Of a stretch of DNA of 5,397 nucleotides, positions 1 through 5,314 are shown one piece after another. The stretch lies in assembly GCA_021160945.1 (NCBI GenBank), contig JAGHBQ010000156.1, positions 1 through 5,397 on the forward strand, in the 5' to 3' direction. The DNA comes from Thermoplasmata archaeon. GTDB taxonomy: Archaea > Thermoplasmatota > Thermoplasmata > Thermoplasmatales > Aciduliprofundaceae. The position numbers were made by a program, and so were the translations under genes. How positions within the stretch are numbered: the first letter of the stretch is position 1; every line of letters begins with the position of its first letter. Below the pieces are notes generated by a model that was not told where the DNA came from, did no database searches, and was given only the letters and a program-made list of their open reading frames with translations.

Positions 1-363
1 CCCTCATATATTGGAATGCTCAAGAAGGTCAAAGACTATGTAACTTGGGGAGAAATAGATCACGAGACCCTTGTGAAATTGATAAGATATAAAGGAAGGC
101 TTTATGGTGATAAACCAATTACAGATGATTACATTAAAGATACTTTGGGATATGAAAATATTGAAGAGCTTGCAAAAGCCCTGCTGGAAGAGAAAATCCT
201 TTACAAGGATATCCCCAATGTAAAACCCGTTTTCAGATTGCATCCACCCCTAAAAGGATGGGAGAAAACAAAGAGACATTTCACAGAGAGGGGAGCATTG
301 GGATATCGTGGAAAGGAAATTAATGAGCTAATAAACAGGATGTTCGGACCCGGGGTGAAATAA
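1..363 (+). CDS. rpl30: Large ribosomal subunit protein uL30 (L30P), C-terminal part, truncated by window edge
   Basis: A structural protein of the large ribosomal subunit. The reading frame is open from base 1 ([10 protein letters not shown]), so the first ATG in the window, at base 16, is an internal methionine and the true start lies upstream. About 120 codons are visible. Family hallmarks are the [10 protein letters not shown] segment early on, and the basic archaeal/eukaryotic C-terminal extension with F-R-L-H-P-P and [11 protein letters not shown]. Archaeal uL30 is usually about 150-160 residues, so roughly 35 residues are missing at the left edge. The TAA stop directly abuts the ATG of the uL15 gene, the usual order in archaeal spc-type operons. 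The identification is firm; only the N-terminus is unseen. Confidence 0.95.
   Translation, partial: PSYIGMLKKVKDYVTWGEIDHETLVKLIRYKGRLYGDKPITDDYIKDTLGYENIEELAKALLEEKILYKDIPNVKPVFRLHPPLKGWEKTKRHFTERGALGYRGKEINELINRMFGPGVK
352..358 (+). promoter_or_regulatory. Shine-Dalgarno site for uL15
   Basis: GGGGTGA lies in the last codons of the uL30 gene and ends 5 bases before the uL15 ATG at 364. It matches the GGTGA core complementary to the archaeal 16S rRNA 3' end. It supports the uL15 start and suggests coupling to translation of uL30. Confidence 0.7.
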
Positions 364-789
364 ATGACAGGAAAAAAATCTAGGAAGATGAGAGGTTCCA
401 ATACCTATGGTCATGGTAGAAAGGGAAGAAGAGGTGCTGGCAGAAAAGGTGGACGTGGCTATGCTGGGCTTGGAAAACACCACAAGAGCTTTGCAATAAA
501 AAATCCAGAGTTTTTATGGGGCAACAGAGGATTCACTTCCCACACACCTAAAGAGGAGATGGAGACCATAAATGTGGGAATGCTCAATGAAAATATAGAG
601 AAGTTTGTAGCACTCGGCTTTGCCAAAACTGATGGTGAAATTTACGATGTAGATCTTGACAAAATGGGTATAACGAAACTTCTGGGTAGAGGAAAGGTTA
701 ACAGAAAACTGAGAGTTAAAGTTAAATATGTATCTTCTAATGCCGAAAGGAAAATAGAAGAGGCAGGTGGTGAAGTAATCCATGTCTGA
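364..789 (+). CDS. rpl15: Large ribosomal subunit protein uL15 (L15P)
   Basis: An rRNA-binding protein of the large subunit, 141 residues. The N-terminus is the glycine- and arginine-rich rRNA-embedded tail typical of the family: residues 9-32 begin K-M-R-G-S-N-T-Y-G-H-G and continue with alternating R-K-G and R-G repeats. The globular C-terminal half has the conserved I-T-K-L-L-G-R-G-K-V segment near residues 103-112 and ends with A-x-x-K-I-E-E-A-G-G-E-V. The length is normal for archaeal L15. The start is fixed by the adjacent uL30 stop, a good Shine-Dalgarno site and the position of the conserved tail. The 3' end overlaps the secY start by 8 bases (ATGTCTGA). Identification is secure. Confidence 0.97.
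   Translation: MTGKKSRKMRGSNTYGHGRKGRRGAGRKGGRGYAGLGKHHKSFAIKNPEFLWGNRGFTSHTPKEEMETINVGMLNENIEKFVALGFAKTDGEIYDVDLDKMGITKLLGRGKVNRKLRVKVKYVSSNAERKIEEAGGEVIHV
766..773 (+). promoter_or_regulatory. Shine-Dalgarno site that fixes the long SecY start
   Basis: GGTGGTGA sits inside the end of the uL15 gene, 8 bases before the ATG at 782. It is a strong match to the archaeal anti-Shine-Dalgarno. I see no comparable site before the internal methionine near SecY residue 87, where a conventional SecY would begin. The site therefore supports translation of the N-terminal extension. Confidence 0.7.
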
Positions 790-2581
790 GGAAGAGATTC
801 CTAGAAAAAAAGGTACCGGGTTATGGATTCTCATTTTTTGGATTATATTTACTTATATCTACTTCTCCATAACCAGGTGGAATCTTCTAGGATTCGATGA
901 ATTTTATAAACTCCTCACGACCCATTGGGTGGATTTTCTCATCTATGTTCTTTGGAGCGTTCCTCTTTTCTTCCTGATTTATCTTGTGGCCTCTTATAAT
1001 GGAGATAAAAGCAAGCTTTACGGCTTAAAGCCTGTAATTATGTATCTTCCCACTGTAAAGAAGCCAAAGGGCCATGTTCATTTCAGGCAGAAAATAACCT
1101 GGACTCTTCTGACTCTTATTCTTTATTTCGCACTCACCAATGTTTTCATTTACGGGGTAGATCAAGAGAAAGTAGTGGATCTCTTTGAATCTTTTCGAGC
1201 TATAATGGCAGGAGCTTCGGGCTCTCTGATGCACTTGGGCATAGGTCCAATCGTGACCGCAAGCATAATAATGCAGCTTTTTGTGGGTGCAAAAATAGTG
1301 AATCTTGATCTCACCAATGATATGGATAAAGCCATATACCAGGGCACTCAGAAGTTGCTGGTTATAATCATGATATTCGTGGAGGCAATACCTCAGGTCT
1401 TTGGATATCTACAACCCTCAAATACCTTTATAAATGGCTTGAATTCCTTCGCTCCTGGATATGGAGTATTTCTTGCCCGTCTTATAATAGTACTTCAGCT
1501 CTTCTTTGGCTCCTACATAGTTTTCCTGATGGATGAACTTGTCTCTAAATGGGGCATAGGCTCGGGAATCTCTCTATTCATAGCTGCAGGCGTTTCTCAG
1601 GCAATATTCACGGGAACAATCAACTGGGTTCCTTCTACACCAACTCAGCCAGTAAGCCTTTCAAATCCTCCCAGTGGATGCATACCAAAAACAATATATA
1701 TCCTCACACACAGCACATCCGCTCAACTTTATTCAAGCGGTCTTGAGAGAATACTTTTTGGGCAGCCCAATCCTGTTATAGCTCTTATTGGCACAATAAT
1801 TATCTTCTTTATAGTCGCCTATGCGGAGAGCACAAAAATAGAGTTACCTCTGGCCCATGAAAGAGCAAGAGGCGCAAGGGGCAGATATCCAATAAAACTG
1901 ATGTACTCCTCAAACATACCGGTGATATTGACTTCTGCTCTGCTGGCAAACATATCCATGTGGTCAATATTATTCTGGACCAATCCGACCCTTAGCAAGG
2001 TTCCTCTCTTAGGACATAACCCATGGATAGGTGAGTATCCCAGTGCGAAAATGGTACAGGAACTCGGAATTAAAAGCACAACACCAATAGGAGGTATTGC
2101 TTATTATCTAAATCGCGTAAACGGTCTCGGTAGCTGGCTATTACCACTCATGAACCCACAAAGATACAGCTATGTATTCGCGTATCAGGAATACTGGCAG
2201 CTTGTGTTGCATGTTATAGTATACGTGGCCTTCATGATAGGGATGAGTGTTCTCTTTGCAATATTCTGGATTGAGACTGCAAATATGAATGCCAAAGCCA
2301 TAGCTCAGCAGATTCAGAAAAGCGGGATGCAAATACCCGGATTCAGGAGAAGCCCTGCGGTTCTTGAGAAAATTCTCAACAAATACATTCCCGCAGTAAC
2401 AATCTTCAGTGGAGCTGCTGTAGGTGCTCTGGCAGCCTTTGCAAATCTGATAGGTACCGTGGGAAATACCTCCGGTACGGGCGTTCTTCTTACTGTTGGC
2501 ATACTTATTCAATTCTACGAGGCAATGGGTAGAGAGCAGCTTATGGAGATGCATCCGGTAATAAGACAATTCTTTGAGTGA
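782..2581 (+). CDS. secY: Protein translocase subunit SecY (Sec61 alpha), with N-terminal membrane extension
   Basis: The channel subunit of the archaeal SecYEG translocon in the cytoplasmic membrane; it exports and inserts proteins as they leave the ribosome. The core resembles euryarchaeal SecY from about residue 82: Y-L-P-T-V before TM1, then L-F-E-S-F-R-A-I-M-A-G-A-S-G-S-L and L-G-I-G-P-I-V-T-A-S-I-I-M-Q-L (plug and TM2 lateral-gate region, residues 133-165). Y-Q-G-T-Q-K-L-L starts TM3, and K-W-G-I-G-S-G-I-S-L-F-I-A-A-G (256-270) is TM5. The cytosolic ribosome-binding loop holds L-P-L-A-H-E-R-A-R-G (355-364), F-W-I-E-T precedes the 8/9 loop with G-F-R-R-S, and T-G-V-L-L-T-V is in TM10. 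At 599 residues it is far longer than the 430-500 usual for archaeal SecY. The excess is residues 1-80, with hydrophobic spans near 14-31 and 49-70, plus larger external loops at about 277-329 and 401-470. There is no frameshift or internal stop. Its stop overlaps the adkA start region. Confidence 0.96.
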   Translation: MSEEEIPRKKGTGLWILIFWIIFTYIYFSITRWNLLGFDEFYKLLTTHWVDFLIYVLWSVPLFFLIYLVASYNGDKSKLYGLKPVIMYLPTVKKPKGHVHFRQKITWTLLTLILYFALTNVFIYGVDQEKVVDLFESFRAIMAGASGSLMHLGIGPIVTASIIMQLFVGAKIVNLDLTNDMDKAIYQGTQKLLVIIMIFVEAIPQVFGYLQPSNTFINGLNSFAPGYGVFLARLIIVLQLFFGSYIVFLMDELVSKWGIGSGISLFIAAGVSQAIFTGTINWVPSTPTQPVSLSNPPSGCIPKTIYILTHSTSAQLYSSGLERILFGQPNPVIALIGTIIIFFIVAYAESTKIELPLAHERARGARGRYPIKLMYSSNIPVILTSALLANISMWSILFWTNPTLSKVPLLGHNPWIGEYPSAKMVQELGIKSTTPIGGIAYYLNRVNGLGSWLLPLMNPQRYSYVFAYQEYWQLVLHVIVYVAFMIGMSVLFAIFWIETANMNAKAIAQQIQKSGMQIPGFRRSPAVLEKILNKYIPAVTIFSGAAVGALAAFANLIGTVGNTSGTGVLLTVGILIQFYEAMGREQLMEMHPVIRQFFE

Positions 2582-2586
2582 TGGAA

Positions 2587-3132
2587 ATGAGAATAATAGT
2601 TGCGGGAGTTCCCGGGGTAGGAAAAACTACGATAATGGAAGAAGTGGCAAAGAGAGCAAATTACAGAATAGTGAACTACGGCACAGTAATGTTTAATATC
2701 GCACAAAGTGAGGGGCTTGTAAGACATCGTGATGAGATGAGAAAGTTACCCATAGAGATTCAAAGAAGAATACAGAAGGAAGCTGCAAAAAAAATAGGAG
2801 ATATGGAAAATATAATTGTGGACACACATCTTACCATAAAAACACCTGCAGGATATCTTCCTGGCTTACCCGTATGGGTTCTGGATAACATCAGACCTAA
2901 TTTGATAGTGATAATAGAGGCAAAACCTGAAGAAATCAAAGGAAGAAGAGAAAGAGATGAGACGCGGAAAAGGGACTATGAATCAGAGAGGGAGATAAAA
3001 GAGCATTTGGAGGCAAATAGATATGCAGCTTTTGCATGCTCCATATACAGTGGTGCCAACGTTCTTATACTGGAAAACAATGAGGGAATGGTGGAAAAAG
3101 CTGTGGAGAAATTTATGGAGGCACTCAAATGA
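2587..3132 (+). CDS. adkA: Archaeal-type adenylate kinase (AdkA)
   Basis: Interconverts ATP + AMP and 2 ADP in the cytoplasm, about 181 residues. The P-loop is G-V-P-G-V-G-K-T-T at residues 7-15. Other family marks are H-R-D-E-M-R-K-L-P, a VDTH strand followed by L-T-I-K-T-P-A-G-Y-L-P-G-L-P, the N-L-I-V-I-I-E-A strand and the arginine-rich lid G-R-R-E-R-D-E-T-R-K-R-D. This is the archaeal family, not the longer bacterial Adk. The start is ambiguous: GTG 2578, ATG 2581 (overlapping the SecY stop as GTGATG) and ATG 2587 are all in frame. I chose 2587 because GTGAT at 2578-2582 can serve as a short-spaced Shine-Dalgarno and because it gives the M-R-I-x-V N-terminus seen in the neighbouring kinase. 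ATG 2581 is nearly as good. The stop overlaps the next start by 4 bases (ATGA). Confidence 0.93.
   Translation: MRIIVAGVPGVGKTTIMEEVAKRANYRIVNYGTVMFNIAQSEGLVRHRDEMRKLPIEIQRRIQKEAAKKIGDMENIIVDTHLTIKTPAGYLPGLPVWVLDNIRPNLIVIIEAKPEEIKGRRERDETRKRDYESEREIKEHLEANRYAAFACSIYSGANVLILENNEGMVEKAVEKFMEALK
3117..3121 (+). promoter_or_regulatory. Shine-Dalgarno site for the DUF106 gene
   Basis: GGAGG within the adkA 3' end, 7 bases before the ATG at 3129. It supports that ATG over the in-frame methionine at 3141. Confidence 0.65.
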
Positions 3133-3803
3133 CCTCGGATATGGAAAATCCTCCTCAGATGAAATCGTCAGTAACACAGATGTACCTGCTATTTATGCTA
3201 CTTTTCATGATCGTGATTTTCATCCCGGAGCTTAGATTTGCACTAGGTCGTGCCGCAGGGTTTGTCCTAGAACCTCTTTTCTCATTTAACTATAAATATC
3301 CCATTTACACAATGCTCGCCATGGGTGTTCTGGTAACTCTCATCAACTCCGCAGCGGCTCATCGCTATACTGACTGGATAACCATGGCAAAAAATCAGGC
3401 GAGAATGAGAGCTTTTAACGAGGTTTACAGGGAAGCCTTAAGAAAGCAAGATATGGCAAAGTTAGAAAAGCTCAGAAAGATACAGTTAAAACTTTCTGCG
3501 GAGAGTATGGAGACCCAGTCTCAAACAATGAAAGCTACAATGATAACCTGGCTTATTGTGATAGCCATCTTCACCTGGCTCTGGCTCTTTATGCAGTACA
3601 GCATACCCTACACCTATGTGGCAATTCCTTGGGCCCACGCAGTGGATCTTAACAAAGTCTCCTACTTATTTCCCAACTGGCTTCTTATTTACTCTTCATT
3701 CACCATGCCTCTTGCCTGGGTTGTTCGCTATATCTTCAAGTATTTTGAATTCCGGAAGAAACTGGAGAAAATTCAATTAAGAGGTTTAGAGGCGGTGAAA
3801 TGA
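3129..3803 (+). CDS. DUF106 / EMC3-TMCO1-like membrane protein (Oxa1 superfamily)
   Basis: A 224-residue membrane protein, recognised by its position after secY-adkA and by its layout. A first hydrophobic helix lies near residues 18-35, a second span near 55-75, then a charged helical segment at about 85-130 rich in K, R, E and Q (probable cytosolic coiled coil). Two further spans follow near 136-156 and 179-203, and the tail is basic (F-E-F-R-K-K-L-E-K-I). A coiled coil between the first and later helices is typical of the Oxa1/YidC/Get1/EMC3 superfamily, in which archaeal DUF106 proteins have been placed as ribosome-associated insertases. The role here, inserting membrane proteins alongside SecY, is inferred from family and neighbourhood. 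Catalytic residues are not defined for this family. The N-terminus is methionine-rich. Overlaps are ATGA on both sides. Confidence 0.88.
   Translation: MTSDMENPPQMKSSVTQMYLLFMLLFMIVIFIPELRFALGRAAGFVLEPLFSFNYKYPIYTMLAMGVLVTLINSAAAHRYTDWITMAKNQARMRAFNEVYREALRKQDMAKLEKLRKIQLKLSAESMETQSQTMKATMITWLIVIAIFTWLWLFMQYSIPYTYVAIPWAHAVDLNKVSYLFPNWLLIYSSFTMPLAWVVRYIFKYFEFRKKLEKIQLRGLEAVK
3791..3798 (+). promoter_or_regulatory. Shine-Dalgarno site for cmk
   Basis: GGCGGTGA in the last DUF106 codons, one mismatch from GGAGGTGA, immediately before the ATG at 3800. A GAGG at 3789-3792 gives the more usual 7-base spacing. It supports the cmk start in the ATGA overlap. Confidence 0.6.
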
Positions 3804-4339
3804 GGATTACTATAAGCGGACCTCCAGGAAGTGGAAAGACAACAGTTGCAAAGCTTCTGGCGGACAAATTGAAATATCCATTGATTTGTGGAGGAGATAT
3901 ATTTCGTAGTATGGCCAAAAAAAAAGGCATGGATATAATAGAGTTCAGCAAATATGCAGAGAAAAACTGGGAAATAGACAGAGAAGTTGATAAAAGAATT
4001 ATAGAAATGGCAGAGGACTTGAAAGATGTGGTTATAGACTCACGATTGAGTGGCTGGCTTATGCATCTCAACAATATTCCATCCTACAAAGTATATATTA
4101 ATGCATCTTTGGAGATCAGGGCCAAGAGAATCTGGAAAAGGGAAGGGGGAGAACTTCCAAAAATAATGGAGAGAGTCAAAATAAGGGAGGAAAGCGAGAA
4201 AAGAAGATATCGTGAGATCTACGGAATAAATTTTGAAGATTTAAGTATCTATGATCTTGTTGTGGATAGCAATGATCTGACTCCTGAGGAGGTCGTTGAA
4301 TGCATCATTGAGGGGATAGGCTATGGAGAAAAGCATTGA
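3800..4339 (+). CDS. cmk: Archaeal-type cytidylate kinase
   Basis: Phosphorylates CMP/dCMP to the diphosphate using ATP, in the cytoplasm; 179 residues, normal for the archaeal family. The P-loop is G-P-P-G-S-G-K-T-T at residues 7-15. G-G-D-I-F-R-S-M-A-K-K-K-G-M (31-44) is the NMP-binding segment. E-I-D-R-E-V-D-K-R-I follows near 58-67, then V-I-D-S-R-L-S-G-W-L. The lid region holds R-A-K-R-I-W-K-R-E-G-G-E, and the C-terminal signature is R-E-E-S-E-K-R-R-Y-R-E-I-Y-G-I-N-F followed by S-I-Y-D-L-V. These separate it from AdkA two genes upstream despite the similar P-loop. In many euryarchaea, ribosomal protein genes L34e and L14e flank cmk; here DUF106 and cbf5 touch it directly. Its 3' end overlaps cbf5 by 17 bases. 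Confidence 0.95.
   Translation: MRITISGPPGSGKTTVAKLLADKLKYPLICGGDIFRSMAKKKGMDIIEFSKYAEKNWEIDREVDKRIIEMAEDLKDVVIDSRLSGWLMHLNNIPSYKVYINASLEIRAKRIWKREGGELPKIMERVKIREESEKRRYREIYGINFEDLSIYDLVVDSNDLTPEEVVECIIEGIGYGEKH
4310..4317 (+). promoter_or_regulatory. Shine-Dalgarno site for cbf5
   Basis: GAGGGGAT inside the cmk 3' end, 5 bases before the ATG at 4323. An in-frame TAG at 4317-4319 rules out any earlier cbf5 start, so site and stop together fix the N-terminus. Confidence 0.65.
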
Positions 4340-5213
4340 AGAACTGCTCAATTTTGGAGTAGTCATCATAGACAAGCCAAAGGGGCCCACAAGTCATCAG
4401 GTAAGTGCCTGGGTAAGAGATATACTTCATGTGAAAAAAACAGGTCATGCAGGCACTCTTGATCCGAAGGTAACAGGAGTTTTGCCCATTGCACTCAACA
4501 GAGCAACAAAAATAATAAATGTGCTTCATCTAACACCCAAAGAATACATAGGGGTCATGCATCTCCATGAGGATAGAGGAGAGAAGGAAGTAAAAAGAGT
4601 AATGAAGGAATTTGTAGGAGAAATATATCAAATTCCTCCTCTACGTTCTGCCGTTGCACGCAGACTTAGAAAAAGAAAGGTTTATGAATTAAAATTTGTG
4701 GAAATGGAAGGAAGAAATGTACTTTTCCGTGCAAAGGTAGAGTCAGGTACATATATTCGTACCCTCTGTGTGGATATCGGAGAGGCTCTCTGCAGTGGAG
4801 CACATATGGAAGAGTTAAGAAGAGTCGCCACTGGGCATTACACAGAGAAAGATGTGCATACTCTCCAGGATCTCCTTGACGCATATATTTTCTGGAAGGA
4901 AGAGGGAGAGGAGAAATATCTTAGAGAAATAATAAAGCCTGGTGAAGATATAGTTTCATTTCTTCCTAAAATTGTGGTAAAGGACTCTGCAGTGGCTGCG
5001 CTGGCCCATGGTGCTCCTCTATATAAGCCAGGCGTAGTGAGAAGTGATGAACTTAAAAAAGGAGACTATGTGGCTGTTTTCACGCGAAAGGGGGAGCTGA
5101 TATCCCTATCTCGAGGAGTTTTGGAAGGGGACATAGTAGCAAAGCCTGAGAGAGTTATTATAGAAAGAGAAAAATATCCAAAAGTATGGAAGAATAAAGG
5201 GCCCGTAGGCTAG
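4323..5213 (+). CDS. cbf5: Cbf5/TruB-family RNA pseudouridine synthase with PUA domain
   Basis: Converts uridine to pseudouridine in rRNA as the catalytic subunit of archaeal H/ACA ribonucleoproteins (with Nop10, Gar1 and L7Ae), and can act on tRNA U55 without a guide. Length 296 residues. The TruB catalytic domain holds D-K-P-K-G-P-T-S-H (17-25), the motif G-H-A-G-T-L-D-P-K-V-T-G-V-L-P with catalytic Asp47, the K-E-Y-I-G tyrosine (Tyr75), P-P-L-R-S-A-V (105-111), R-K-V-Y (118-121) and G-T-Y-I-R (142-146). From about residue 216 a PUA RNA-binding domain follows (V-K-D-S-A-V-A-A-L-A-H-G-A and G-D-Y-V-A-V-F), ending K-Y-P-K-V-W. It lacks most of the roughly 40-residue N-terminal extension I recall in Pyrococcus Cbf5, and an in-frame stop just upstream shows this is real. 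The last four codons and the TAG stop lie inside the tRNA-Arg gene. Confidence 0.96.
   Translation: MEKSIEELLNFGVVIIDKPKGPTSHQVSAWVRDILHVKKTGHAGTLDPKVTGVLPIALNRATKIINVLHLTPKEYIGVMHLHEDRGEKEVKRVMKEFVGEIYQIPPLRSAVARRLRKRKVYELKFVEMEGRNVLFRAKVESGTYIRTLCVDIGEALCSGAHMEELRRVATGHYTEKDVHTLQDLLDAYIFWKEEGEEKYLREIIKPGEDIVSFLPKIVVKDSAVAALAHGAPLYKPGVVRSDELKKGDYVAVFTRKGELISLSRGVLEGDIVAKPERVIIEREKYPKVWKNKGPVG
5155..5163 (+). promoter_or_regulatory. Possible TATA box for the tRNA-Arg gene
   Basis: TTATTATAG inside the cbf5 3' coding region, centred about 40 bases before the tRNA 5' end. It is preceded by a purine run (GAGAG) that could weakly serve as a BRE. An archaeal TATA box starts transcription about 25 bases downstream, which would leave a leader of about 15 bases. 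AAAAATAT at 5170-5177 is an alternative. The region is AT-rich coding sequence, so either could be chance, and the tRNA may simply be co-transcribed with the operon. Confidence 0.25.
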
Positions 5214-5270
5214 GGGATAGACTGTGGGGCTTCGGACCCCACGACCCGGGTTCGAATCCCGGCGGGCCCG
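5199..5270 (+). tRNA. tRNA-Arg (anticodon UCG), overlapping the cbf5 3' end
   Basis: A 72-base cloverleaf. The acceptor stem GGGCCCG (5199-5205) pairs perfectly with CGGGCCC (5263-5269), and the discriminator is G5270. The T arm is CCGGG, TTCGAAT loop, CCCGG (5246-5262), fully paired. The anticodon stem TGGGG/CCCCA (5225-5229, 5237-5241) encloses the loop CTTCGGA, giving anticodon TCG at 5232-5234, which reads CGA and probably other CGN arginine codons. No intron is present and CCA is not encoded, as usual in archaea. The D arm (5208-5223) is weak: GGCT against GACT gives G-U, G-C, a C-A mismatch and U-G. The variable region is only 4 bases (5242-5245). The first 15 bases are also the cbf5 C-terminus and stop codon. 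The arginine identity is clear; full function is likely but rests on three good stems. Confidence 0.93.
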
Positions 5271-5277
5271 CTTCCAG

Positions 5278-5300
5278 TTTTTAAGAAATTTTCAAAAAAA
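5278..5300. terminator. T-rich bidirectional termination region
   Basis: Just after the tRNA, the plus strand has T5 (5278-5282) and T4 (5289-5292). A7 at 5294-5300 gives T7 on the minus strand, downstream of the convergent gene. Archaeal RNA polymerase terminates at oligo-T tracts without needing a hairpin. The region lies between two convergent units only 44 bases apart, which fits a shared terminator. Confidence 0.55.
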
Positions 5301-5314
5301 CTAGAAAGAACACA

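Noticed and set aside
16..363. ATG at 16 as the start of the uL30 gene
   Set aside because: The frame is open to base 1 and the codons before the ATG (P-S-Y-I-G) match the internal uL30 pattern, so this methionine is internal and the gene is cut by the window edge.
514..834. A 106-codon minus-strand open frame across uL15 and the SecY start
   Set aside because: It is antisense to two conserved genes and its product shows no recognisable pattern. Shadow frame.
1549..1746. A 65-codon plus-strand frame inside secY
   Set aside because: It is out of frame with the conserved SecY TM5 region, has no convincing ribosome binding site and no recognisable product.
2141..2569. A 142-codon open frame on the minus strand under the SecY 3' half
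   Set aside because: It lies wholly inside the conserved secY coding sequence, and its translation is low-complexity and cysteine/tyrosine-rich with no family resemblance. It is a shadow of SecY.
3736..4074. A 112-codon minus-strand open frame under cmk
   Set aside because: It is antisense to the conserved P-loop and core of cmk; its serine/isoleucine-rich translation is typical of shadow frames.
2578..4339. AdkA and Cmk as a recent tandem duplication, since both begin M-R-I and have similar P-loops
   Set aside because: Beyond the P-loop, the NMP-binding, lid and C-terminal signatures differ and each matches its own archaeal family. The resemblance is only the shared P-loop kinase fold.
5271..5314. 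An H/ACA or C/D guide RNA in the gap after the tRNA next to cbf5
   Set aside because: The gap is only 44 bases, dominated by T and A tracts, with no box C/D pair and no hairpin-ACA arrangement.
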